A stretch of DNA of 64,000 nt from Bigelowiella natans CCMP2755. Taxonomy: Eukaryota; Cercozoa; Chlorarachniophyceae. The notes below the pieces were generated by a model. The model was not told where the DNA came from. It saw only the letters and a list, made by a program, of their open reading frames with translations, and did not search any database. Numbering within the stretch: the stretch's first letter is position 1; each line of letters starts with the position of its first letter. Shown piece by piece: positions 33,175-46,290 of this stretch. A program made the translations under genes and the position numbers. Location of the stretch: assembly GCA_000320545.1 (NCBI GenBank), contig ADNK01001960.1:1-64000 (forward strand), written 5' to 3'.

Positions 33175-36100
33175 TTAGCAGAGCATCTGCGTGGGAGTGA
33201 GAACTTCTGGTCCATTTGGCCATCCATCTGGAGCAGCATTTGAGCAGCACGTTGCAGGGTTGGGCGTAGCTAATGTGAGGAGGCCGTTCACATTGATAAG
33301 ATATTTACTGTGCATAGCCATATTCCATTTCAGCTCTTCTTCCATGTATGAGATGTACGACTTGTACGGCTTTTGCTCGTGCAATCCTATCTGGACGATC
33401 CCATAATGCAACATATCGTGGAAACCAGAGTTGTGAGCATACGTAAATCCCGTGAAGTGGAAGGTTTTCTTTTTCTCGACAAACAACTGGGTCGTCGCAG
33501 ACTGGAGGAGAAGATCATTCCAACGTTTGGTGAAGATAACACCAGTATCGTCAATGGTATTGAGGAAGTGCTGGATGTCAGGCTCCAGGAATCGATCGAT
33601 GTGCCCGACGAAGAAATTGTTGTAGAATCCCCAGAAATCTCCACAGTTCTCACGGTTGAGGTCATCTACTGAGTCTTTCTTGTTGCAGGCGTCCAGCATC
33701 CAGCCGGTTTTTCCACCCATGTACGCGGAGCTGTAGTTACGAAGGAGGCGTGGGTAGCCATCAGCATCGTCCCAGATGAGACCAGTTTCTCTTGCAATGT
33801 TACGGTAGCCGTAGTCGTAACCGTAGTGCTCCATGAACCCGAAGAGGTTGTAAGGGATGGGGCTTAGCAGATATGAGTCATCATCGAAGCGGCAGACCCA
33901 CTTGTAACCCTTCGCTTTCAGTGCTGGCCACACTCGAATGGCATACCACCGCATCATCTTGCGGTAGCCCATCCCCTCGACTCCTGCCCAGTCATGATGC
34001 ACTCTGCCAATTCCGGTTTTAGGGTGCTGCGCCCAGTTCTCGCCTTTGAGGTGGAAGAATTGGATTTCAGGACGGCCTGCAATAACCTTCTTCTGTGTCT
34101 CCTCATCGAAGTCTCCCTCGTGCAGCACAAGGATATCATCCTTCTCTCTGTTGTTGTAGTTTTTGTACAAGAGACGGAGGGTGTTGTTAAGGATGTCAAG
34201 TCCGGTGCGTCCGTAGGTTTCATGGCGTTTGTTTTGTGCAAGGATTACGAAGCAGCCCTTCCCAGTTTTTGGTTTTCCGATTTTGAGTTGAGCCGCCTCC
34301 TTCTCTTTGGCGAAGTCAGCGTTCATGTGAGGACAGCAGTAAGTCTCTCCCTCCTTCGATTTGCCCCAATCCGGAAGCGGGTCGTTTTTGCAAGTCTCTT
34401 GAGGTTTCGAGGGGCCGGTGACAAAGTCTCCAACGATCCTCTTGCGCTTTTGGGTAGCGGACTCAAGATCTATGACTGATGAAAACGTAGGTTTCTCACT
34501 GAACTCTGAGTCTCTGAAGTAAACCGCAAATTCTGATACGCCGGACCAGCACTTTACCATGCTATCCGTTTGAGCGAGAGTCAAAGAATCAAGAAGCACT
34601 TGCTCACTTTTCAGGTCCTTGGGATACTGGTCGTTGTAGAGAACATTTTTGTTCTCGCGCTCAGCATTCTGATATTCGATGGTGTTGGAGAAATTTGATC
34701 GCATCATGCTCACGTAGCTCTTGTCATCAGTTGCCAGGAAGACCTTTGCATTTTTGTTCTTCTTAACGAAAGCGTTTGTGTGCTTGACGTAGAGTTTTGG
34801 ATCGACTTTCTCGTGTACAACCTTATCGGTGCCTCGCATGTGTAGCCCAAGAACAGGACCCGAGCCTTCAAATTTGTTATTAAAAAGTTTCACAGCCTTC
34901 GTCCGCATATTATCTGTGACATGGATGAAATTGTCCATAATGAAGTTCGCTTCATCGCGCTGGTACTGGATCCATTTGTCTCCGCACTCCCATTCGTCGT
35001 CACCAGGGTAAGGGTAGGCATGCACAGAATTCCTATCGTAGTATGCAGTCATTATCGAATCTTGCGAAAATTCCCAAACATTGCTCTCGTCGATTTCTTG
35101 GACGTCAGAAAACTGCATTTGCCCGTGTTTGAGAGGTTTGAACCATTTGTGCCAGAACTCTGGTGTCTGTTTGTCAGAGTCGCTGTGGCAATCAGAGTAA
35201 TGGTGGTTCTCCGGCATGTACACAATGGGAGCTTTGTGACCGATGAGGCCGTGACGAACTGCGAACTCGAGTTGATTGATGACAAAAAGAGGGAACGTGA
35301 AGAATCCGCAACCAGAAACAAATTGATAGAGACTGCGAATTCTAAGGTGCTTTTTCTTTAGTGAATCCCGAAGTTTATCCAGTTTAGCAACTTTATGGGA
35401 AGGATAGCCCCTGATAATGTGCGAGCAAAAATTAGTAGATGTTGGTGCGCGCGCGTGTGTGCCTTTTTGCACTCACTCAGACTACATACAGAGTATCTTA
35501 TAGTGAAAAGTTGATGCTTCAAATACAAGAAGATGATAATCCAATCAGTTTTTGGCTGTGCCACTAAGATGAAAAGCTTCAAAGGTACCTGAAACTGTAG
35601 TTGAAAGACTGTTCGTCTGCAACGTCAAGCGAGTAACAGTTTCCAGTCTGTTCGCAAGGAGGCATGAACTTGCAGGTACTGCGAGCTGCCATATCGGTAA
35701 ATCCACATTCACCAACATTTTGGCACTGTTTATGGTTGCAAACGGATAGCTTTTGCTTTGATTGAAACAGGCGTGGTGTTACGGAGTATTGCATGTATCT
35801 CTTCACGTCATAGAGACGACCCTTCATCATAAAATTGTTAAACCTGATTATAAATTGTGTAAGCGCAAAACAATTTCCTGCTTATTATTTTCACTTACTT
35901 GATATCTGCGCTGAATTCGTTATCGAGTTTCTGCGCCCCATCTTTACTAAGAAGGTATGCTGTAGAACAGAATTGGTTCTGAGCCTTCACAAGATTGGTC
36001 TTTTCATCCATTTTCGCCTATGGATGATGCATACTTGTCAGTCATATCTAGCTGGTAATTTTCGCACTTAATCATTCTTAAACAGTACATCAGCATACTT

Positions 36101-37172
36101 ACCACAACGGTCTGTCGAAAACATTCAGATGCGCAGCGACCAAGATTGATCTCATGCCACCCTTTAGGTGCCTTTTCGATCATGCTTTCGATGAGGCTCA
36201 TCGGATCTGAAAAATTTAATTTTAGTTGTCAGAAATTCAATTCCTGTGCCAAGTTAAAAGGTGCTCGTAATTAAATTCTATCATTGTCAAGAAAAGAAGG
36301 TTTACTTGTTTTGTAGGTATCTTTATCCATCTCAGCATCGCTCTCGAATACCAGAGCATAGTCTGCAATTTGAGTTAAAATGAGGGAGAAGGATTAAGAA
36401 GAGAATTTAATAAAAATTAAAAGAAAGGAAAATTGAGGACATAAGTACGGGAAGAAGAGATGGAAAGAAAGAGGAAGTACGGTACTGTGAGACTAACAAT
36501 GATAACAATGGATACCTGAGTCGGATCGAAGAAATTGTTTGATGGCAGCATGGTGAGCCTTGGTAATGGCGACTTCCTGGACCAGCGAATTCTTGTCTAG
36601 GGTCAGTTTGTAGTTCTTATCGGTCTGTACGTAATTGTGAATGTAAGGCTTATGCAAACGAGATGTATGAGGATGTAGTACCACTCCAGTTCTCTTAAGA
36701 TCGTCAAAGTCAAGGGAATTCTGTCGGACATCGCTAACAAATTCTCCAGTAACTCCATGTCCCAAGTCCTTTTTCGAATTTCGGGTTTGAATTCCAGTTG
36801 ATAGGAAGAAATCATTGATGTCTGTCGCCCTCTTGCGATTGACGGTAATGACTGAGATCTTATATTTGGTGCTCGATAGTGAGTACCTGAAAATTTTAAT
36901 ACTGTTTATCCTACATTCATTCACGCTGTCTGCCCTTAATTTGCCTCCCTTAATCCTTTGCCCTCAATCTTATCTTTCTCTCTTTAAGTGTTTGATGGTT
37001 TCATGTCTACCCAAATTTAGAGCTGGGACTTTCTTGAAAAGAAAATGAAACATTGTTCCCATCCTTTTTCCCAGTTTGTTGAAGCTGTGTGACTTCGTGG
37101 TTAATCAAGCCAGATGCACTCTGCAGAAAAGTCAGAGCCAGGAGGAGGCTGGACCGCCACATTTTCACCATG
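33175..37172 (-). CDS. multi-domain glycosyltransferase: GT25-like + Cys-rich segment + GT23-like fucosyltransferase + GT15-like mannosyltransferase
   Basis: Start ATG 37172 gives a signal/anchor (MVKMWRSSLLLALTFLQSAS). Exons then run about 36525-36888, 36300-36365, 36110-36205, about 35910-36018, 35589-35843 and 33175-35410. GT25-like part: KISVITVNRKRATDI, EVAITKAHHAAIKQF, YALVFESDAEM (ESD where DD is usual), KGWHEINLGRCASEC, FCSTAYLLSKDGAQKL. A Cys-rich stretch (CNHKQCQNVGECGF) follows. Fucosyltransferase-like part: VLGLHMRGTDKVV, VFLATDDKSYV, LDSLTLAQTDSMVKCWSGVS. The C-terminal third matches KTR/MNT1 alpha-1,2-mannosyltransferases: YRKMMRWYAIRVWPALKAKG, WVCRFDDDSYL, FWGFYNNFFVGHIDRFL, FTKRWNDLLLQSA, FHFTGFTYAHNSG. 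It would act in the Golgi/ER lumen. Phase at the first intron is unresolved. Confidence 0.82.
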
Positions 37173-37663
37173 TCTCCTCTGTGGTATCTGTAGTGCGAGG
37201 TGTGAAATGGTTTTAATATTCAGAGTTTCTCCCAAAATGTCGTACAAGTAGGATTGTGAATTATTTGATGCGACATGAGAATAATTATCCGCAATAAATT
37301 TACGCCCTGGAATAAACTGGAATCTTCCCATTTAGTAGACAATAATCTGATTAAAAGACGTCTGCTCGCAATACTAATAGTTCATGTCCAATGGGAGTTA
37401 CAAAACCGGTATTACGGAAAATAACATTGTATACATACATATTTACAAGTACGACATATCCAATGTTCTAAATCCTTAAAAAATGTTCCTTGTCGGTTAA
37501 ACCTAGCAATTACGTCGCATTAGATTGTAAACATGTGTCATTTCAACCTGAAATGGCTTCGGAGTTTCAAAAAATAAATCATCTTTGATGGAAATGTAGT
37601 ATATTTTTATAAAACGACTCATTCAAAATTAATATATTTAAGGTGGAAGCCAGACATTGGATC
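37173..37663. promoter_or_regulatory. shared 0.49-kb region between divergent glycosyltransferase genes
   Basis: AT-rich gap between the two start codons; likely bidirectional promoter. Both flanking genes encode related GT25/fucosyltransferase proteins, so co-expression would make sense. Confidence 0.5.
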
Positions 37664-40600
37664 ATGTCGCCTTCTTGGCAAATCTGGATAAGGTCACCGC
37701 AATCCTACCATAAAACCATGTTGCCCCTCCTCTGGTTGACGGCCTCCATTGGCGTGAGCGCGCTCAACAATGCGGGCAACCAAGGCCCCCTCGAATCTCT
37801 TTCGGTAATTAAAGCACTGTATTTAAGAGACTTTTCATTGTACAGAAATGGAATGTGTGAAAGAGATAAATTTGTAGTTACCCTTGACTCATTTAAATAT
37901 GCTTTGTAGCTGCCAGCGTTGGACCATGAGAAACTCAACTCCATGCTGGACGTGTTCGTTATTACGCTTCCCAAGCGCCTGTTTCATGCTCGAGGAGAGC
38001 TGAAGAAGACGCATCTATTTCGTTATGCAGAACTTCTGAACGCAACGACTCCCGACGAAATAGATCCTTGGGAGGTATTGATATTTGCCTTATCAATGCT
38101 GCGTGTATCTGACATAATATTCTCTTCCCTATCTACCAGAGAAGTCCAGTAACTGCATTGAACAAGGGAGAGTCAGCTTGCTCTGTCTCACACAGTCGAT
38201 CATATCGGTACTTTCTCGACAACAGCAAAAAGGAATTTGCTCTCATTTTCGAGGACGACTTTCTCGCCACCAAGACTCTAAAAGGTAATTACACCTCTGA
38301 AATGTCCACCTCGTAATTCTCTTGAGATGCAATATGTAGCATATGCTTACTCCAAGTTCTACCTCTCTCCCAGATCCTTCGAACATGCCCCGCGTCATCT
38401 CTGCACTTCTCGAGGACCAGAAGAAGACTGGATGGGATATCCTAAATTTAGGTCGTTGCAATGACTGCTGTACCGAGAAGTGCCAGACAACTAAATCAGT
38501 CGTCGCGGGAAAATTTAAGATTGTGAAGTCCTTCTCCGGCTACTGCGGAACCGCGTACCTCGTGAACCGCAAGGGAGCTCGAGCCCTCCGTGTCGGTTCT
38601 TACCCTGTAGACGTCATCTCGGACGACAACTTGGTCAACACTGGGCGCTCTGGACGTGCGAACTACATGACAATGACACCAAAGCTATTCCAACAAGATC
38701 GTGTAACATTTGGTTCAGAGATCCACGACATTCCTCCTGAGGATGAGTGTGTGCCAAATTGGGACTGCAACAACCGTTGCGAGTCAGGCATCGAAGAGAA
38801 CCCCAACAACAAGACCACTGGCTTTATTCAAGAAACACAAAATCCGGTTCACCTACCCATGATTCTACACCCTGATACTGAGCTCAAGGATGAACAGCGC
38901 CTCAACTTTCTCGCTCATCTGGACTACTTGACTTCTAAGGATTGCAAACTCGACAAGAGTATGTCACTCCGTGTCGTTGAGTGGGGCTTTGGAGCAACAA
39001 TCAATAGCATCATCAAACCAGTTTTCCATGCGATGAAGTATGGATACTGTCTCAAGAATCCATCCGGATATGTGAAGTACCACTGCAACAAAGGCGGAGT
39101 TTGGAACGAGCTATTGAGGCCAACAACTTCTGATTCTTTGAAGAAACAACACTCTGTCATATCCCGTGAGGTTGAAGCTGCTTCTCCGAAGAAGAAGTAT
39201 CCTGTCACTCTATTCCAAATGTTTTCGGAAATCAGTAAGCAGAATCCTCACGTGTTGTCGGAGATCAAAAGGGAGGGTATTTGTAATGATGATGTGAATG
39301 CTCTCAACGATCTCGCTGAAGCTGCTGGGTTCGGCCGTGGGTATGTTTGCCAAGATGCTAAGAACCACGATTTCTGTGGAAATCCTGAAGTCAAAACTAT
39401 CTGCTGCCAAACATGTACTGCTCCAGCGCCTACAGCTCTACCAACACCATACAAGATGAAGCCATCCACCTATCCAACAACCTACAGTGTGGCACTCGAG
39501 CAGGACTCTGCCAAAGCAGAGCCCGTTCCGGAAGGCACCTGCGGAGATAACGTGAATGCACTCAACGATCTTGCTGAAGCTGCTGGGTTCGGTCGTGGAT
39601 ACGTTTGCCAAGATGCTAAGAACCACGATTTCTGTGGAAATCCTGAAGTCAAAACTATCTGCTGTCAAACATGTACTGCTCCAGCGCCTACAGCTCTACC
39701 AACACCATACAAGATGAAGCCATCCACCTATCCAACAACCTACAGTGTGGCACTCGAGCAGGACTCTGCCAAAGCAGAGCCCGTTCCGGAAGGCACCTGC
39801 GGAGATAACGTGAATGCACTCAACGATCTTGCTGAAGCTGCTGGGTTCGGTCGTGGATACGTTTGCCAAGATGCTAAGAACCACGATTTCTGTGGAAATC
39901 CTGAAGTCAAAACTATCTGCTGTCAAACATGTACTGCTCCAGCGCCTACAGCTCTACCAACACCATATAAGATGAAGCCATCTACCTATCCAACAGCGTA
40001 CAGTGCAAAATTCACCAGCAAGGAGGGTGAGTGCAAAGATGATGTTTATGCACTCAACGATCTTGCATATGCTGCTGGATTCGGCCGTGGGTATGTTTGC
40101 CAAGATGCTAAGACCCATGATTACTGTGGAAACGAAGAGGTCAAAACCATTTGCTGTCAAACATGTACTGCTCCAGCACCTCCAGCGCCTACAGCTCTCC
40201 CAACACCATACAAGATGAAGCCATCCACCTATCCAACAACCTACAGTGTGGCACTCGAGCAGGACTCTGCCAAAGCAGAGCCCGTTCCGGAAGGCACCTG
40301 CGGAGATAACGTGAATGCACTCAACGATCTTGCTGAAGCTGCTGGGTTCGGTCGTGGATACGTTTGCCAAGATGCTAAGAATCATAACTATTGCGATAAC
40401 CCAGAGGTCAAAACTATCTGCTGCCGAACATGTGCTCCAGCGCCTACAGGCATCCCAACGACATTCGCGATGAAGCCTATACAACCATCCTCTTTCCCAT
40501 CAACCTACAGTGCGATGGCAGTGAAGACAGCTTCTTTCCCATCTGCAATGAGCCTGAGTGCGGAGCAAAACGCCAAAGTTGTCCCTTTTGGATTCGAAGC

Positions 40601-41447
40601 CAGCTTGGAGAGAGTCGAGGCGACACAAAGGAAGAAAGAAAATATGGTCAAGGCAGAGGAGTATTATCGTGGTCTAACGGATAACACTGTGTGCGGCAAG
40701 GCATTCAACAATCAAAGCCTTGACAACTGGGAGGACGAAGACTTCAACAAATGCTCGCAGATGTACTCGTTCAATAAGCATGGCGATGCAATGCTGCCTC
40801 CGCAGGCAAAGGGCATGGGATTCTTCGCAACCGTCTCGCTCGTTGCTTCCTATCTTTCTCGTCCCTCGGATTCCCTAGCAGCAAAACTGCACGAAACTAA
40901 GAAAGCTGTCAACTGGCCAGCAAAAGGTACGCCAGTGATCGCTCTTCACTACCGCGCCGGTGACTCTTGCCTTGAATACGTGGACGCGCTCGGCCGCAAA
41001 TGCGACACGTTCGCGACTTACATGCAACACGTTGATCGCATGGCGAAGGAGTACGACATCAAACACATTTATTTGGCCACCGATAGCGACTCCGTAATCA
41101 AGGATGAGGTTCCCAAATATCCCCAATACACGTTCCACTACATCAAGGACATGGACCGTGGAGGAATCCGAAACAAGACCCCTATTGACGATCTTCTGAA
41201 GTTTGGCAAACTAGACGGATGCAAGGAAGCTGAGAACAGCATGCTCGACATGTACATGCTCTCGATGGCTGACGCTTACATCGGGAAGTTTAGCAGCAAC
41301 ATAGACCGAGTTGCATACAACCTTATGTTCGCTCGCACCGGGGCTCACCAACCTTACATTTCTCTCGATAACAATTGGTGCTTTGACTTCGCTGTCCGAA
41401 GTAGGCTAGACACCCTCACTGACAGAGAAGATTTTGTTTATTGCTAA
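37664..41447 (+). CDS. multi-domain glycosyltransferase: GT25-like + five ShK-like repeats + GT23-like fucosyltransferase
   Basis: Exons 37664-37804, 37910-38074, 38140-38284 and 38374-41447, all in phase. A hydrophobic leader LPLLWLTASIGVSAL starts at ATG 37718 (cleavable) or 37664 (type II anchor). GT25 part: LDVFVITLPKRLFHARGEL, CSVSHSRSYRYFL, FALIFEDDFLATKTL (DD intact), WDILNLGRCNDCC, YCGTAYLVNRKGARAL. Then RVVEWGFGATINSIIKPVFH, like the N-terminal half of a fucosyltransferase fold. Next come five six-Cys repeats (C-x20-C-x8-C-x8-C-C-x2-C) with Pro-rich linkers. Last is the sugar-nucleotide half: VIALHYRAGDSC, IYLATDSDSVIKDEV, LDMYMLSMADAYIGKFSSN. Thus the ShK-like array seems inserted between the two halves of the transferase. 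Predicted luminal Golgi enzyme. Paralogous to its divergent neighbour but lacking GT15. Confidence 0.85.
39418..39933 (+). repeat. two identical 258-bp tandem units within the ShK-like array
   Basis: 39418-39675 and 39676-39933 appear base-for-base identical and encode one six-Cys domain plus linker each. Units before and after are diverged. Five repeats span about 39270-40436. Confidence 0.92.
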
Positions 41448-43020
41448 GCAAATACCACTTGGTGGCGAATGCAAGACACTACACTAATTCATTAATGATA
41501 ATTGCTGTGCAGGGCATCCTGTAGACTTTAATTTTGTTGTCCCCACAGAAAACATCCAACTTACACTAATTAAATATTTTATTTCACCCCTTCGAACTCG
41601 AGAATATCATGTTGATGCAAATGAACGCATGCTAGCATCTGTGCTTGACATGTGTAGTGACGAATCTCAGCATGAACTACTTTGTTTACGAACTGTTCGT
41701 TATCTGCATTGGCGGCGCGCTGGCGATGTGTGTCCGATCGCACAATGCACGTACGTGCGCATCTCATTGCGACGTGTGTAGTTGCATGCCACACCTGCCA
41801 GGGTCGTGACCCCAGCTAGCCCATCCATGTCAGTTCAAGCTAGATCCACAACTGTTTTGATGGAAAACGAACACAACTTCATCATGAGACTTTAAAAATA
41901 TGTGATGTCACGTTCAAACCAATTGCAATGTCGCGATTTTCCGAAAGCGCCTGTCTGCAAACGCCGCAGCTAGAGGCCTTGCCTCACACTGACACACCCA
42001 TTGCATGCATTATAGCATGCGCCGCGCCAGTGCATGCAGATATACAGATGAGCAAAAAGTGTGACGACGAGTTCGCCATCGTCACGATCAGTGACACGTG
42101 GACAAGCTAGTTTCCCTGAATTTTGACGATTTTTTCATTTCGTCATTTGAGCACTGCTTTCCATCCACAGCATCAAAAGGTGGACAAAACCCACGTGAAA
42201 GGCCCAGTCAAGAGCTTTCAAAGTCAGCAAAAAGTCAATGAAAATCCGAGCACAAAATTGCAGTGGCCAGACAAAGTTGGTGTCACGCCGCACCAACAAC
42301 AGCGAACCGCCCCCATGCTAGCCCAACCCTGCCAGGTGTGTGTGCACATGCTGTGATTCACACGTACGTCGCATGATCGATCGCATTGTGTCGCGTACGT
42401 CGGCTCGATCAGGCGGCGGCATAGCATGCGAGCTTACTATAGACACAGTTTATATTATATATATTATATTTGTGCTTGTTGCACCATGACACACATTTTT
42501 GGTCGGCGCTTTTCGATGCGATCGATCACATGATTCGAACAAATCATGGCGCGCTACACGTGTTTGCATTGAGTGTGCACCGTGCACACGCACGCTCGCA
42601 TGCACACATTCAAGCTGATCGAGCAGCAAAACAGACCAATGCATGGTGTGCGCATCCGCCGCACAACATGCACACGGACTGGCCACTGCTCAAAGCTATC
42701 ATTGGTTATCAAGAGGAGCCATGCATGCCTTCTCGAAATAAAAGCACATGCAAAAAAAAAAACATATTCATGGATGACCATTGAAAAGATTTAATCGCTT
42801 CATTACATCCGTCTCATGTGTATGTATATGTATATATATACATGTACATATTTGCACAGCTACATTAGGATGACCATTGAAAAGATTTAATTCAATTCAT
42901 TACACCAGTCTCACATTTACTTGCCACCCATATAGCATACGCACGCATAATCATAACTCTCAGCAGCAGCAGCAGCAGGATGCTTAAGATGACTTTATTT
43001 GGACTCTACTGCTATTGTCA
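41448..43020. other. convergent gap with TGCATG-rich block
   Basis: From about 41580 to 42780 the texture is that of the other TGCATG-rich blocks (ATGCATGC, GTGCACATG, CGTACG), flanked by ordinary AT-rich 3' sequence. No supported gene. Confidence 0.55.
42772..42915. repeat. imperfect direct repeat, about 45 bp, spaced 96 bp
   Basis: GGATGACCATTGAAAAGATT starts both copies (42772 and 42868). Similarity continues through TTCATTACA and GTCTCA. It lies at the right border of the third TGCATG-rich block. Confidence 0.85.
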
Positions 43021-44835
43021 CTATTTCGTTTGCGAAGAGGTGCCACCCTTTGACTTTGCTGGGGGTTTTGAGATATCAAAAACGGTGACCGTTTCATCCC
43101 ATGAGCAAGTGGCGACGATGTTCTATCAACAGGTGTAGCAACAGCAAAAACAACAAAAGGCACCGAAGAAGAGAAGAGGAGGGAGAGGAGGACACCACCG
43201 ACAATCTCAGCACTATTTTGCCATCTATTCCCACAATCTGCCTTAAGTCTCATTTAATTCTGGTGGAGGAATATGCTTCTTCTCCTCCCTCCCTCTCCTC
43301 GCACTCCTTTTTCGTCACTTAGTACCGCGGGCAAAAAAATGCAATTAAACAGTGCTTGATATATTTCCAACCATTCCTCACCCATTATATATACCCGTTC
43401 TTCGCTGAAAAACAACTGTCGGTGCTACTTGAAATGGCAAAGATGAGAAATGCTCTTCTCGCCTCAATTCTCAATCTCTCGTTGGGGACACTACCTCCAT
43501 GTAGTTGTTGAAGTCAACTCCGAGCACGAATTCAGTGTGATGGTCAAATCTGCACACACAATTACGGCAGCAGCAGTAGCAGCAGCGCAGGGAGCAAGGA
43601 GTAGTACGACTCAAGAAAAGAATGCCTTTGCTTCTATTCCAGAGGAGAAACATCACGTGACCTACGATCACAACTTTGCTACCGCTGTTTTTTGTTGTTG
43701 TGTTGCATACTCGTTGAATTTTTGAGGCCCAGATTTCTGGTCTCGGTTGATGTCCCATATCCGGAGGCTCATATCGCTTTTCAATGTAGTGTTCAGAATT
43801 AGGGGGGGGGGGGGGGCGGAATGCTACATGATGGAGCAATATCTGTCTTGTTCGAAACTGCTAGGGTTATATATGCTGGGGAAAACATGAATTTCTCGAC
43901 GCCCAAAGCGACGCACGGGTTGACGCAGCGGGGGACAGTAGACGGGTAATAGTATGAGTTAAATACAAACAAGGACGTCAAAACTGACTCCTTCTCGTAG
44001 GGTTCGACTGATGGCTGAGAATCATGGATGATGAGAATTTATCAACGATCTATTACTATGAGGCCGAGGCAAGGACATCGGGCTTGTGTGGCGACCACTT
44101 GATCCTGGAGAGTGAGAAGAATAAGAAGAATAGGAAGAAGAATAGGAGGGGGGAGGAAACAATGAGGAAAGAAGGGGAGAGTGCGAAGAACCGTGAAGAG
44201 CAGGAGACGAGACACACAATTGAAAACACGGTGATGGTGGTGATGGCGAGCATATGACTATGGCGAGGACGACGATATGCAGTGAATACTTGATAATTCA
44301 TTTATGAACCGAATCTGAGGGGGGATTCCCACTGATTTGCATGCGCCTTCATGATGAGCACAGAGCTGCCGAACTTCTCCTCCTCGTATTTACCTCCCCC
44401 CTCCCTTGCCCTTCTTCTTCTTCTTCCAACTTGTACAGGCTATGTTGCTACACCTATCATTCTCACCTTCTGACTGCGAAATCGTGCCCCTCTAATGTGC
44501 AGAGCTCCCCCTTATCAAGCGCGCGGCGGTCCTTTTGGTATGCGGGGGGGGGGGGGGGGTTATTAGAAGTGATGATGGTCGCTTGTGGTGATGGGGGTTG
44601 TTATGGCATCGACTAATCACACGCACGCTGCTACTTCTGCCACCGCAATGCCGAGAAATTACCCATATTTTAATAGTTTTGTCCACTGAACCAGTGGCGA
44701 TGATGTGCTTGTCGTACTTGTTCCAGTCCATCGTGAGGATCTAGCCAAAGAACAACGTGCACGATCATGATCATGATGATGATTTATGAACAATGGAATA
44801 ACAAGGTGATACAGAAATATTTAAATATAATATAT

Positions 44836-44902
<67 letters not shown>

Positions 44903-45371
44903 GCACGCCTCTACTGCCTTATCTATCACTGCAAGCATTGATAAGGATTTCACCACACACACACAAGCCACAACTTCCTGTCAAATGCTTCTCTGCACTA
45001 GTAGGTCGTGTGTGTGATAGGCAGTACCTCGTATTTATGCGCTGGGATCGTCTGAATTGCTTTTTTGTCTGATGGTAGAAGAACGATGGACAGGGATTGA
45101 AAGGGAGGAGGAGGAGGCAGATCAACAACTACAAGTAGTAGTGGAAATGTAGCAGGAGGGTGGCATCGATGTGTCAGCAGCATCAGGTACTAGCAGCAAG
45201 CATTTATATCACCTATCGATCTATATCTATCATCATCACCGTTCATGTCCCAAATCTTGAGAGTGCAATCTCCAGAGGTTGAGGCAAAGAGCTCCGGCTC
45301 GTGGGGCGACCAAACGGTGCTGCAAAACGACCGACGAAGACAAAAGCGTGATTTATAATATATGTAAATAT

Positions 45372-45421
<50 letters not shown>

Positions 45422-45914
45422 GTATTGGTATGGCAAAAAGCAATGGCAGTGGTGGTGGCTGCCTTTGCCACAGGTAGAGACATTGATTGATTGATTGATG
45501 ATAATGATGATGGTTTCAACAACAGATGGAAGAAAATACACGATGATTCTAGTTACACTCCTACTTGATCATCATCATCATCATCGTCATACTTTCCATC
45601 ATTAAACACACAACCACCACTGCGGAGAACAAGATCACACGCTGCTATCTATCATTGCAGGTTCTCTCTGAACGTCTCTAAGAAATCGCCATCAACGCTT
45701 TTGCACAACAGCAGCAGCAGTTGTCGGGAGGTGGTATTTGTGGATCACCAACATCAAACCCCTTTTTCAACCCCCCCCCCCCCCCCCCTTCCTCTTCCTC
45801 CTTCCGACAGCAATAGACCTGTATATACAGTTCTTGTGCTCCGAGAAAGTCCTTACGCATTGTGTGCGCTCAGGGTTCCAAACCTAGTAGATGAACGGAT
45901 ATAGTAGCAACGAG

Positions 45915-45947
<33 letters not shown>

Positions 45948-46258
45948 CGATGATGATGATGATCGGCAATAATAACAGCAACCAACGATGATGAGTGACA
46001 CCAATTGATTTTATTTCACCGTCATCACCATGTTTTGTAGTTGTACACATCGAAAGAATCACAGCAATCAATCCATCCTCCTCCCTCCTCATCTTCCTCT
46101 AAACCACACCACCACTAAATCCCAGGCAACCCCTACCATTCTTTCCTCCTTTCACTACTCCTCCTCCTCGTCGTCATCATCATCGTTATCTCTCTTTCTC
46201 TTTACGATAAATTTCAGATAATTTTTTTCTTCTTCTTTGTTCTTCTTCTGGCTCTTCC

Positions 46259-46290
<32 letters not shown>

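Noticed and set aside
39438-40484. Minus-strand frames repeated inside the ShK-like array
   Set aside because: Antisense shadows of the duplicated coding units in a gene with clear domains on the plus strand.
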